Shown: in pieces, positions 6,873-13,655 of the stretch | Position numbering within the stretch: position 1 is the stretch's first letter | Layout of the letters: each line of letters begins with the position of its first letter | Virus record (IMG/VR): IMGVR_UViG_3300033571_003959 | Coordinates: 1-22,302 of that record | Source: a virus | Direction: 5' to 3' (one strand) | DNA length: 22,302 nt | Made by a program: the position numbers and the translations under genes | The notes under the pieces: generated by a model | The model's database searches: none | The model's input: only the letters and a program-made list of their open reading frames with translations | What the model was told of the DNA's origin: nothing

Positions 6873-7048
6873 AGGATGGCAAATTTATAAAAGAACCGCC
6901 GCCAAAGATCGGTGCGTTTTGGGTAGCACCGTATAAGCAGCGTGAGTTGAACAACGAAGAAAAGTTGGTTGAGGCTTTGTATCGTGGTTACAACCCTGAG
7001 CGAGTGGGGCTGACTGCTAAACTTATCAATGCGTTACTACGTATATGA
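6866..7048 (+). CDS. Unrecognised small protein (60 aa)
   Basis: The ATG at 6866 follows a strong AGGAGGAG and overlaps the upstream gene. The 60-residue product has a Pro-rich N-terminus (KEPPPKIGAFWVAPYKQ) followed by a basic, amphipathic helix (NNEEKLVEALYRGYNPERVGLTAKLINALLR). No domain is recognised. The start region AGCAATGTTAAAG is a degenerate form of the 13-bp palindrome (9 of 13 positions), an arrangement like that of the VWA gene start. The TGA stop at 7046-7048 overlaps the next ATG. Confidence 0.7.
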   Translation: MLKDGKFIKEPPPKIGAFWVAPYKQRELNNEEKLVEALYRGYNPERVGLTAKLINALLRI

Positions 7049-7149
7049 TTTGGGTTAGCTTTGTTTTGATGTTAAGCGGGGCATTACTATGGACTGCGGT
7101 ATTGTGTGCAGTAGTAATGTGGTTCGTTCACAAGTACATGGGGGAGTAA
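7045..7149 (+). CDS. Tiny single-pass membrane protein (34 aa)
   Basis: ATG at 7045 (overlapping the preceding stop as ATGA) to TAA at 7147-7149. The 34-residue product is almost entirely hydrophobic: MIWVSFVLMLSGALLWTAVL continues into CAVVMWF and ends in HKYMGE. It should be one transmembrane helix with a short charged C-terminus. There is no strong ribosome-binding site, so it probably depends on coupling to the upstream gene. It is the second very small membrane protein in the window. The function is unknown; holin-related or envelope-modifying roles are guesses. Confidence 0.6.
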   Translation: MIWVSFVLMLSGALLWTAVLCAVVMWFVHKYMGE

Positions 7150-7346
7150 TGGATAGAAGGTACTGCACTTCATGCTCTGCAACAAAACCTACTGAGGGTG
7201 GGCGCATGAAGCGGAGTAATAAGATTAACCGATGGCAATGCAAATGGTGTGCTGAAGGTGTAACACCAAGCATATATTCATCTAAACCTAAGGAGGTACT
7301 AATTGACAACGGGGATAGAGTTGTTGAAGCCGGAGAAGAAGCGTAA
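7149..7346 (+). CDS. Small four-cysteine zinc-finger-like protein (65 aa)
   Basis: The ATG at 7149 overlaps the previous TAA (TAATG) and follows GGGGGAG. The 65-residue product has CTSC (Cys6, Cys9) and CKWC (Cys31, Cys34), a C-x2-C-x21-C-x2-C pattern that should bind zinc. Basic residues (KRSNKINRWQ) lie between the pairs, and the C-terminus is acidic. This is consistent with a small zinc-ribbon regulator or a partner of nucleic-acid enzymes. The frame is open upstream to 7089, but the start there would overlap the small membrane gene and has no ribosome-binding site. The end overlaps the following gene by 44 bases. Confidence 0.7.
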   Translation: MDRRYCTSCSATKPTEGGRMKRSNKINRWQCKWCAEGVTPSIYSSKPKEVLIDNGDRVVEAGEEA

Positions 7347-7506
7347 GGGGCGGGGGCTTGCAAAGAAACCCGCTTTATTTTGTACAAGCTTACGACTACC
7401 GACGGAGGTGATGGAGTATTTCAACAAACACTTTCCATACACCAAGCAAGCAAAGATGCGGGAGATTCTAACCGAGTACGTTCGACAGAACACCGCAGAC
7501 CATTAA
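7303..7506 (+). CDS. Ribbon-helix-helix-like small protein, TTG start
   Basis: The start is TTG at 7303, six bases after AAGGAGG (7290-7296), a near-perfect ribosome-binding site. The 67-residue product has a basic N-terminus (KKRKGRGLAKK). A short strand follows (ALFCTSLRLP, about 24-32), then a helix (TEVMEYFNKHF, 33-43), a turn, and a second helix (TKQAKMREILTEYVRQN, 47-63). This strand-helix-helix order matches ribbon-helix-helix DNA-binding proteins such as CopG, Arc or BrnA antitoxins, which bind short inverted repeats as dimers. The gene ends at 7506 and a palindrome copy follows directly (7508-7520). It may be the repeat-binding protein; that is inference. Confidence 0.6.
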   Translation: MTTGIELLKPEKKRKGRGLAKKPALFCTSLRLPTEVMEYFNKHFPYTKQAKMREILTEYVRQNTADH

Positions 7507-7507
7507 C

Positions 7508-7520
7508 CTAACAATGTTAG
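7508..7520. repeat. Dispersed 13-bp palindrome, copy 8 (A centre), beside a terminator
   Basis: Exact CTAACAATGTTAG. It extends to 17 bases, ACCTAACAATGTTAGGT, at 7506-7522, the same extended form as copy 3. It sits between the stop codon of the ribbon-helix-helix-like gene and the terminator hairpin, only 2 bases before the hairpin stem. In RNA it could form a 7-bp stem with a 3-base loop. Confidence 0.9.
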
Positions 7521-7524
7521 GTCA

Positions 7525-7547
7525 AGCCGCCTTAGGGCGGCTTTTTT
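7525..7547 (+). terminator. Rho-independent terminator
   Basis: Stem AGCCGCC (7525-7531) / GGCGGCT (7536-7542), loop TTAG, then six T residues (7542-7547). It ends the transcript that began at P1. The next promoter, P2, starts at 7560. Confidence 0.92.
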
Positions 7548-7559
7548 ATTATCTAACAC

Positions 7560-7587
7560 TAGACAAAGTCAAATCTTGTGGTATATT
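7560..7587 (+). promoter_or_regulatory. Sigma70-like promoter P2
   Basis: TAGACA (7560-7565, five of six matches to TTGACA) and TATATT (7582-7587) with a 16-base spacer. It lies 12 bases after the terminator and drives the zinc-ribbon gene at 7619 and the replication genes after it. Its leader of about 25 bases contains the ribosome-binding site GAGGAG (7607-7612). Confidence 0.65.
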
Positions 7588-7618
7588 AGGGATTAGAAAA
7601 TTTGTCGAGGAGTTAGCT

Positions 7619-7963
7619 ATGCAATACAAAAAAGCAGTTGAAATAGACACTAACGCATACGCAAGTATATGCGCCCTCAAATGCCCTAGCTGCGGCGAAA
7701 CCTACTTACATCAAGGCATAATCGAAGCCTACAATCGTGTCGAAGATGCCGATAAAGTACGCTGTGTAATCGTTGACGGTTCAAGCGTATTCTCTGAACA
7801 AATCCCTAGCAAACATTCTAATAACCCTAGCAGCCGTAGGCAGGGGTGCATTATTCATTTTGATTGCGAACATTGTCAGGGTATAGATTTCAAACTCACT
7901 ATCGCTCAACACAAGGGCACTACTTTACTTGAATGGATATACGACGATGGCGAGAACACCTGA
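7619..7963 (+). CDS. Zinc-ribbon protein of unknown function
   Basis: The start at ATG 7619 is chosen because GAGGAG sits at 7607-7612, and starting at 7514 would place the gene across the terminator and promoter. The 114-residue product has CPSC (Cys22, Cys25) and CEHC (Cys83, Cys86), a split zinc ribbon, with a central stretch (NNPSSRRQGCIIHFDC) and a C-terminal strand TIAQHKGTTLLEW. I have seen this pattern in unassigned phage and prophage proteins, but no function is known to me. It is the first gene behind P2. The gene overlaps the next by 17 bases. Confidence 0.78.
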   Translation: MQYKKAVEIDTNAYASICALKCPSCGETYLHQGIIEAYNRVEDADKVRCVIVDGSSVFSEQIPSKHSNNPSSRRQGCIIHFDCEHCQGIDFKLTIAQHKGTTLLEWIYDDGENT

Positions 7964-8246
7964 AGGCAAAGTTAAAGACGATGTTGTTAAGTTATTGAAA
8001 AAGTTTAATGCGTACTATTTCTTCCCTGCTACGCATGGGTACGGAAGGTCAGGCATACCAGACATAATATGTTGTTTAAAGGGTGGTAGGTTTTTAGCGA
8101 TAGAGTGTAAGGCAGAAGGCAAAGCACCGACATCATTGCAGATAAGAGAGTTACACATAATACAAGATACAGGTGGATTGGCTCTTACTGTTACACCTTC
8201 TAGGCTACCGTTATTAGAGCTTTTATTAAAGGAGAACTCTAATTGA
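7947..8246 (+). CDS. VRR-NUC family nuclease
   Basis: The start is ATG 7947; the frame is open from TTG 7929, but the ATG gives the usual MARTPEGKVK start. The 99-residue product carries the PD-(D/E)XK core: GIPD with Asp39, IECK with Glu53 and Lys55, and Gln65 in the SLQ that follows. The N-terminal FPATHGYGRSGIPD is typical of stand-alone VRR-NUC proteins in phages. They are small nucleases thought to act on branched DNA in recombination or repair. Here it lies in the replication unit, 747 bases upstream of the DNA polymerase. No ribosome-binding site stands out, so coupling to the upstream gene is likely. Confidence 0.88.
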   Translation: MARTPEGKVKDDVVKLLKKFNAYYFFPATHGYGRSGIPDIICCLKGGRFLAIECKAEGKAPTSLQIRELHIIQDTGGLALTVTPSRLPLLELLLKENSN

Positions 8247-8515
8247 ATAAAAAAACCGCACCATGTGAAGCTGTGATGTTGCTAACTCAGAGAATGGAAA
8301 CACACCCAGATGAATTTGCGTTAGAGGGTTCTTCTAAGTGGGGGCATCTAATGTCCATCATTAAGCGTAGGGTAGTAGATAAAGATTCAAACGCTTTTAT
8401 CATACTAGAGGACTTTGAGTGCGAGATGCTATGGGGTAAGTTTAAGGTAGCAGGTAAAAAACAATTACATTCGTTTGTGATGGAAAAAATATTGGAGGGT
8501 AATGATGGAAAATAA
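8243..8515 (+). CDS. Unknown protein, first of two tandem paralogues (90 aa), TTG start
   Basis: TTG at 8243 overlaps the previous TGA stop (TTGA) and follows GGAG (8231-8234). The 90-residue product contains LLTQRMETHPDEF, a conserved Trp (SSKWGHLM), a Glu-rich middle and FVMEKIL near the end. The next gene has the same spacing of motifs (LIERMKSNPEEF, HKWNGVM, FTSLVMARLL). The two therefore form a tandem pair of paralogues. Related small helical proteins are common between replication genes of tailed phages, but the function is unknown to me. The product is soluble and mostly helical. Confidence 0.75.
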   Translation: MNKKTAPCEAVMLLTQRMETHPDEFALEGSSKWGHLMSIIKRRVVDKDSNAFIILEDFECEMLWGKFKVAGKKQLHSFVMEKILEGNDGK

Positions 8516-8993
8516 TGATGAACTGTGCGGTGGTGTAAAGATATTGATTGAGCGTATGAAGTCTAACCCCGAGGAGTTTACCGATATAGATAGTACGATA
8601 GGTATGCACAAGTGGAATGGCGTTATGGCTTCTTCTATGTGGGATAAAAATGTAACGTGCTGGGATGACGTGCTTACACCTGCCGAAGTAGATGCACTAC
8701 GCAAAGCACGAGCTGACATAATGCGAGCTAAGTTTACTAGTTTAGTAATGGCTCGGTTGTTAAAAGATCAGGAAGAAACAAAAACAACATCACCTTTTCC
8801 ATCAGGCGGCTACTTTGTGTCAACAGGTACGGGTGGTGGCGGCGGTACAGGGGGTCAGGGGTTAAGAGTTAATTTACCCTCTTTTCAAACCATAGGTGCA
8901 GTAACAAGTGATACATCAATATACACAAGCATAACGCAATCTAAACCTAAATCATTTTTGGGTAGCTTCTTTAACGGATTGGTTGGTCGATGA
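8505..8993 (+). CDS. Unknown protein, second of two tandem paralogues (162 aa)
   Basis: Two in-frame ATGs occur at 8502 and 8505. I choose 8505 because GGAGG (8494-8498) then lies six bases upstream. The first about 95 residues resemble the previous gene (IERMKSNPEEF, KWNGVM, a charged helix, FTSLVMARLL). A long low-complexity tail follows, with Pro/Ser/Thr residues and a Gly-rich run (GTGGGGGTGGQG), ending in SFFNGLVGR. The tail may be a flexible linker to a short C-terminal contact motif. The TGA stop at 8991-8993 overlaps the polymerase ATG. Confidence 0.75.
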   Translation: MENNDELCGGVKILIERMKSNPEEFTDIDSTIGMHKWNGVMASSMWDKNVTCWDDVLTPAEVDALRKARADIMRAKFTSLVMARLLKDQEETKTTSPFPSGGYFVSTGTGGGGGTGGQGLRVNLPSFQTIGAVTSDTSIYTSITQSKPKSFLGSFFNGLVGR

Positions 8994-10810
8994 ACATAAT
9001 CACGTTGGACTTTGAGACGTACTACGATAAGGACTTCAGTTTGTCTAAGTTGACTACTGAGGAATACATACGTGACGATAGGTTTGAGGTTATTGGTGTA
9101 GGAGTAAAGATAAATGATAGTCCGGCGACGTGGTTCAGTGGGAGTACCGAAGAGATCAAAGCGCATCTCCAAACCTTCAATATGGGTGAGCACCTTGTTC
9201 TGGCTCACAATGCTATTTTTGATGCCGCTATACTTAGTTGGCACTTTGATATATGCCCTCGTGGGTGGCTCGATACGCTTAGTATGGCTCGTGCTATCCA
9301 TACCATCGAGGTTGGTGGAAGCCTTGCTGCGTTGGTTAGATACTACGGACTCGGAGAAAAAGGGAGCGAAGTGGTAAATGCGTTGGGTAAACGTCGTGCC
9401 GATTTTCGTGATCCGGAACTAAGAACTTACGGCGAGTACTGCATGAACGACTGCAACATTACATACGAGTTGTTCAATGTACTCAATGCCGACTTCCCCC
9501 CGAAAGAGTTGAGGCTCATAGACTTAACCATACGTATGTTCTCAGAACCAGTATTACGCGTTAATGTTAAAGCGATGCAGACGCACTTAACCGTTGTGCG
9601 TATGAAAAAGTTTAAGTTGTTGCAAGAAGCAAACTCGACTCCAGAGATATTGTCATCAAGTGAGAAGTTCGCCGAGCAGCTAACATTGTTAGGTGTGACT
9701 CCTCCCCGCAAGGTCAGCCCTACCACAGGTAAAGAAACGTGGGCATTCGCTAAGAACGATGAAGAGTTCAAAGCGTTGCTCGACCATCCGTTGATAGCCG
9801 TTCAGACTTTAGTGTCAGCTCGTCTTGGTGTTAAGTCTACGTTAGAAGAAACAAGAACAGAGCGAATGATTAAGGTGGGACTCCGAGGTCATCTACCAGT
9901 TCCCCTAAGGTACTATGCTGCCCACACCGGACGGTGGGGTGGTGATGACAAGATGAACCTGCAAAACCTGCCACGTCAATCGCCAATCAAGGACGCAATC
10001 GTTGCGCCCGATGGATACAGAATTATCGACTCAGACTCATCACAGATTGAAGCCCGAACACTCGCATGGCTTGCAGGGCAGAATGATCTGGTGTCAGCCT
10101 TTGAAAGGGGTGAAGATGTTTACAAAATCATGGCGGCGGCGATTTACGGAAAACCCGAAGCGCAGATTACGAAGGATGAGAGGTTTGTTGGTAAGACCAC
10201 TATTCTGGGAGCGGGTTACGGTATGGGAGCGACCAAGTTTCAAGCGCAGCTTAAGACGTTCGGAGTTGAGACCTCACTTGATGAGTGTAAACGGATTATT
10301 GAGGTCTATCGGAAGACTTACCCGTACATCCCCGAGCTATGGAAGGCAGCTAGCAAAGGAATTGAAGCTATCAATCGCAACAGCATCACGACGCTAGGAC
10401 GAGATGGGATACTGAAGGTTGAAGGAGTAAAGGGCATCAGGCTCCCAAACGGTTTGTATATGAAATACCCGAACCTACGTGAGATGCGCACTAACGAGAA
10501 GCTAGAGTATGTGTACGACACCAAGAAGGGTAAAGCAATTATCCCCAACCGCATATACGGTGGGAAGGTTGTGGAGAATGTGTGCCAAGCATTAGCCCGA
10601 ATTATTATCGGTGATCAAATGTTAATGATAGCTAAGAAGTACAAAGTAGCTATGACAGTACATGATGCTATTGCTTGCGTAGTTCCAGAAGCAGAAGTTG
10701 ATCAAGCCAAAGAGTTCGTTGAGTTGTGTATGCGTATACGTTCTGATTGGTGTTCTGAGTTGCCCTTGAACTGCGAAGCAGGGTCGGGTGTTTCTTATGG
10801 AGATTGCTGA
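8990..10810 (+). CDS. Family A DNA polymerase with 3'-5' exonuclease
   Basis: This is the replicative polymerase, 606 residues. The N-terminal proofreading domain has DFET (Asp7, Glu9), HNAIFD (73-78, Asp78) and YCMND (Tyr150, Asp154). The polymerase domain has GRWGGDDKMNLQNLPR, motif A DSDSSQIEAR (347-356, catalytic Asp349), motif B around Lys402 with GAGYGMG and motif C VHD (His558, Asp559). There is no 5'-3' exonuclease domain, as is usual for phage enzymes. The ATG at 8990 overlaps the preceding stop, and the ribosome-binding site is weak. It would act with the primase-helicase at 15424. Palindrome copy 9 lies inside it. Confidence 0.96.
   Translation: MNIITLDFETYYDKDFSLSKLTTEEYIRDDRFEVIGVGVKINDSPATWFSGSTEEIKAHLQTFNMGEHLVLAHNAIFDAAILSWHFDICPRGWLDTLSMARAIHTIEVGGSLAALVRYYGLGEKGSEVVNALGKRRADFRDPELRTYGEYCMNDCNITYELFNVLNADFPPKELRLIDLTIRMFSEPVLRVNVKAMQTHLTVVRMKKFKLLQEANSTPEILSSSEKFAEQLTLLGVTPPRKVSPTTGKETWAFAKNDEEFKALLDHPLIAVQTLVSARLGVKSTLEETRTERMIKVGLRGHLPVPLRYYAAHTGRWGGDDKMNLQNLPRQSPIKDAIVAPDGYRIIDSDSSQIEARTLAWLAGQNDLVSAFERGEDVYKIMAAAIYGKPEAQITKDERFVGKTTILGAGYGMGATKFQAQLKTFGVETSLDECKRIIEVYRKTYPYIPELWKAASKGIEAINRNSITTLGRDGILKVEGVKGIRLPNGLYMKYPNLREMRTNEKLEYVYDTKKGKAIIPNRIYGGKVVENVCQALARIIIGDQMLMIAKKYKVAMTVHDAIACVVPEAEVDQAKEFVELCMRIRSDWCSELPLNCEAGSGVSYGDC
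9680..9692. repeat. Dispersed 13-bp palindrome, copy 9 (T centre)
   Basis: Exact CTAACATTGTTAG inside the DNA polymerase gene, between the exonuclease and polymerase parts, read as Leu-Thr-Leu-Leu. This is the last exact copy; none is found in the following 12.6 kb. Confidence 0.9.
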
Positions 10811-11061
10811 TGAAAATAATAGAGAAAATAATTGACGGATGCAATGAAGTAAAAAAGAATCCAGAAATACACAAAGACGCTAAAACTTTGGCATCACTAG
10901 TGATTAAAGATTGTAACGACGCACTAAAGAAAGAATGGATAGGGCTGACGGATGGTGAACGTGAAGAAGCTGTATGGGATAGCGGTAAAGACGGTTTAAC
11001 AAGCAATAGATATGATGTTGCTTTTGCCGTAGAAGCAAAGCTAAAGGAAAAGAACACATGA
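10810..11061 (+). CDS. Small phage protein, unknown (83 aa)
   Basis: The ATG at 10810 overlaps the polymerase stop (TGATG), and GGAG (10799-10802) lies seven bases upstream. A TTG at 10804 is possible but is less well placed. The 83-residue product is highly charged and helical (MKIIEKIIDGCNEVKKN, KDCNDALKKEWIGLTDGERE, AVEAKLKEKN). The 'LTDGEREE' segment followed by a C-terminal helix is familiar from unassigned phage genes near polymerases. No function can be given. Confidence 0.75.
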   Translation: MKIIEKIIDGCNEVKKNPEIHKDAKTLASLVIKDCNDALKKEWIGLTDGEREEAVWDSGKDGLTSNRYDVAFAVEAKLKEKNT

Positions 11062-11294
11062 GAAGCATATTAGAACATCCAGTTTACGCTGATAAGAAAC
11101 AACAGTTTATCGGTCATTGGTTAGTTAGATATGGGTCTGATTGGGTTGAAATAAATTACGAAACTGATATTGATGAGTATTTTTCTCATGTGAGAGATCA
11201 GCTACTGAAGATGGGTAAATTAGAAGTACAAACAACGCATAGTCCGGCATCGTGGAACCCTGTGTGGCGTTATAGATTAATAAAGGATAAATGA
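11058..11294 (+). CDS. Unrecognised small protein (78 aa)
   Basis: The ATG at 11058 overlaps the previous stop (ATGA) and lies behind AAGGAAAAGAACAC, a moderate ribosome-binding site. The 78-residue product has many aromatic residues (YADKKQQFIGHWLVRYGSDW, ASWNPVWRYRL) and a central acidic segment (INYETDIDEYF). It looks like a compact alpha/beta protein. I do not recognise it. Its location between DNA polymerase and a nuclease suggests a DNA-metabolism partner, but only by position. Confidence 0.72.
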   Translation: MRSILEHPVYADKKQQFIGHWLVRYGSDWVEINYETDIDEYFSHVRDQLLKMGKLEVQTTHSPASWNPVWRYRLIKDK

Positions 11295-11956
11295 TGTCTA
11301 TAGTCTGGTCGTTTAGTAGTTTAAAAACTTTTCAACAGTGCCCTAAGAAGTACTACCACACCAAGATAGCAAAGGATATTAAAGAGCCTGATACTAAGGC
11401 TACGCTATACGGTAAGCAGATGCACACAGTTGCCGAGGAGTTCATTAGAGATGGTAAACCCATACCTGAAACGTTTGAATACCTTGTGCCTACGTTGGAA
11501 CAGTTAGCTGCTATCCCCGGGGAGAAGTTATGTGAAGTTAAGTTAGGTTTGACCCGTGATTTAAAACCATGTGACTTCAGCGCACCAGACGTATGGTGGC
11601 ATGGTATTGCCGACTTGGTAATTATCAATGAGGAAAAAGAATTAGCGTATTCGATTGATTACAAAACAAGCAAGAACGCTAGATATGCAGATAAGAAACA
11701 GTTAGACTTAGTTGCTGCCGCTATCTTTGCTAAGTTTCCAAAAGTGAAAAAGATTAAGTCTGCGCTTGTGTTTGTAGTTAGCAAAGAGTTTGTAAAGGCA
11801 GACCACACCTATGACAAGCGGGTTCATTACATACAGCAGGTAACACCTGACGTGGAACGTATTGAATCGGCTATACGTACTGACGTATGGAATCCCATAG
11901 AGGGTCCCCTGTGTAGGTTTTGTGCCGTCAAACAATGTGAATACAACAGGAGTTAG
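11291..11956 (+). CDS. Cas4/RecB-like PD-(D/E)XK nuclease with Fe-S-type cysteines
   Basis: ATG 11291 and ATG 11294 are both possible starts. The 221-residue product has FQQCPKKYY (Cys17), His45 in YGKQMH, Asp108 in GIADLV and DYK at 123-125 (Asp123, Lys125), the core of RecB-family nucleases. The C-terminus has Cys208, Cys211 and Cys216 (C-x2-C-x5-C). Together with Cys17 this matches the four-cysteine iron-sulphur arrangement of Cas4 and AddB. Such proteins degrade or trim DNA ends. In a phage replication unit it is probably a recombination or end-processing exonuclease. No CRISPR genes are nearby, so a Cas4 role in spacer acquisition is not indicated. Confidence 0.88.
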   Translation: MMSIVWSFSSLKTFQQCPKKYYHTKIAKDIKEPDTKATLYGKQMHTVAEEFIRDGKPIPETFEYLVPTLEQLAAIPGEKLCEVKLGLTRDLKPCDFSAPDVWWHGIADLVIINEEKELAYSIDYKTSKNARYADKKQLDLVAAAIFAKFPKVKKIKSALVFVVSKEFVKADHTYDKRVHYIQQVTPDVERIESAIRTDVWNPIEGPLCRFCAVKQCEYNRS

Positions 11957-11958
11957 CT

Positions 11959-12273
11959 ATGCCATACGTAAACAAACCCAGACCTTACAAGAAGGAATAC
12001 CAACAGCAGTTATCTAGAGGTGAAGCCGACGAGCGACGTGAACGTGAACGTGCTCGTGAGGCAATAGATAAGAAGAATGCTGATAAGAACGGCAACAAGA
12101 TTGCGGATATTAGAGAAGGTAAAGATGTTGCGCACCGAGTGGCTCTGTCAAAGGGTGGCTCTAATAAGAATGGTGTACGCATCGAAGCTCCTAGTGCCAA
12201 CCGTTCGTTCAAGCGCGGTTCAAACCACAAAGTTGTATCTGAAGTAAGTACAAAGGAACGCAAAAAGAAATGA
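11959..12273 (+). CDS. Basic HNH-like phage protein (104 aa)
   Basis: The ATG at 11959 follows AGGAG with a six-base gap. The 104-residue product is very basic, with a charged helix (ERREREREREAIDKK-like) and a C-terminal segment containing DVAHRVALSKGGSNK, then ANRSFKRGSNHK. The pattern 'D-x-x-H, LSKGGSN, NRSF' resembles HNH nuclease remnants in tailed-phage proteins, where His-rich and Asn residues bind the metal. The usual first Cys pairs are missing, so catalytic activity is unsure. It may be only a DNA-binding fold. The stop overlaps the helicase start (ATGA). Confidence 0.6.
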   Translation: MPYVNKPRPYKKEYQQQLSRGEADERRERERAREAIDKKNADKNGNKIADIREGKDVAHRVALSKGGSNKNGVRIEAPSANRSFKRGSNHKVVSEVSTKERKKK

Positions 12274-13655
12274 CATTAGAAGCCTATCAATGGCCTAGAC
12301 CTCATGGGTTTACTCCATTTGCACATCAGAAGCAGACAGCCGAGTTCTTAATATCAAACAAGAAGTCGTTTTGTTTTAACGAGCAGGGTACAGGTAAGAC
12401 AGCATCAGTTATCTGGGCGACAGATTACTTGATGTCCCAAAATGCAATTAAGAAAGTATTAATAATTGCCCCGTTGTCTGTTATGAAGTCAGCATGGCAA
12501 GAAGATTTGTTTAAGTTCGCTATACATAGAACCGTAGCAGTTTGTCATGGCTCTGCGGCTAAGCGTAAAGATATTATTAAAGGTAACTACGAGTTCATCA
12601 TTATTAACTTTGATGGTGTGAAGATTATTAAAGACGACATCATCAAGGCAGGGTTTGATTTAGTTGTGGTGGATGAGGCATCAGCCTATAAGAATGCACA
12701 GACTGATAGATGGAAAGCACTGCGTGATATTTGCAAAACTGTAAAAGGTTTGTGGATGTTAACTGGAACGCCAGCAGCCCAATCACCTGTGGATGCTTAC
12801 GGATTAGCAAAGCTAGTAAACCCAACAAACGTACCACCGTTCTTTGGTCAGTTCCGTGATCAGGTGATGATGAAGGTTAGTGAGTTCACATGGATTCCTA
12901 AAGCTAATTCACAACAGATAGTTCACAAAGCATTACAACCTGCTATCCGGTTTGAGAAGTCGCAGTGTATTGACCTGCCGCCGATTACATTTGTAGATCG
13001 TGAAGCACCACTAACACCGCAGCAGCTTAAGTACTACCAGACAATGAAAGCACAGATGTTGATTGAAGCCGACGGAGAAGAAGTAAGTTCTCTGAATGCT
13101 GCATCTAAAATTAACAAGCTACTACAAATAGCCGGTGGTGCAGTATATACAGACAATAGAGAAGTAATTGAGTTTGATGTTTCCACAAGATTAAAAGTTG
13201 TACGTGAAGTTATAGAAGAGTCAAGCCATAAGGTGCTTGTGTTTGTTCCGTTCACGCACACCATACAGGTGTTGCAAAAGTATTTAACTAGCCACAACAT
13301 AAGTTGCGATGTTATTAATGGTGACGTATCAGTTAATAAACGGTCGGACATTGTTAAAGAGTTTCAAACTTGTGAACACCCTAAGGTATTAGTAATTCAA
13401 CCACAGGCTGCATCACATGGCTTGACGTTGACCGCAGCAAATACAATCATCTGGTATGCACCAACTACTAGCGTAGAGACATACTTGCAAGCTAATGCAC
13501 GTATAGACCGACCCGGTCAGAAGAACAACATGACCATTGTGCATATTAATGGTAGCCAAGTTGAGAGCCGACTGTATTCTTTGTTGCGTAACAACATAAG
13601 TGGACACCAAAAAATAATTGATTTATATCGTCAAGAACTTGAGGATAACTCTTGA
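12270..13655 (+). CDS. SNF2/superfamily 2 DNA helicase
   Basis: The ATG at 12270 overlaps the previous stop, and its ribosome-binding site is weak. The 461-residue product has the Q-like segment FTPFAHQ, Walker A EQGTGKT (38-44), DEAS as motif II (135-138), LTGTPA as motif III (164-169) and ARIDRPGQ as motif VI (410-417). These order and spacings are typical of SNF2-type helicases encoded in phage replication modules. It could remodel or unwind DNA at forks or remove proteins from DNA. It is the last gene of the unit; its stop codon overlaps the -35 box of promoter P3. Confidence 0.93.
   Translation: MTLEAYQWPRPHGFTPFAHQKQTAEFLISNKKSFCFNEQGTGKTASVIWATDYLMSQNAIKKVLIIAPLSVMKSAWQEDLFKFAIHRTVAVCHGSAAKRKDIIKGNYEFIIINFDGVKIIKDDIIKAGFDLVVVDEASAYKNAQTDRWKALRDICKTVKGLWMLTGTPAAQSPVDAYGLAKLVNPTNVPPFFGQFRDQVMMKVSEFTWIPKANSQQIVHKALQPAIRFEKSQCIDLPPITFVDREAPLTPQQLKYYQTMKAQMLIEADGEEVSSLNAASKINKLLQIAGGAVYTDNREVIEFDVSTRLKVVREVIEESSHKVLVFVPFTHTIQVLQKYLTSHNISCDVINGDVSVNKRSDIVKEFQTCEHPKVLVIQPQAASHGLTLTAANTIIWYAPTTSVETYLQANARIDRPGQKNNMTIVHINGSQVESRLYSLLRNNISGHQKIIDLYRQELEDNS

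Noticed and set aside
7514-7618. N-terminal extension of the zinc-ribbon gene
   Set aside because: The extension would be coded by the terminator and promoter P2; GAGGAG before ATG 7619 fixes the start.
8885-9301. 138-codon minus-strand frame at the start of DNA polymerase
   Set aside because: It is antisense to the exonuclease domain with conserved motifs on the + strand; no sign of its own promoter or start site.
140-9692. CRISPR array made of the 13-bp repeats
   Set aside because: Spacing is 0.6-2.2 kb, irregular, and most copies are inside genes; no cas genes besides a lone Cas4-like nuclease.
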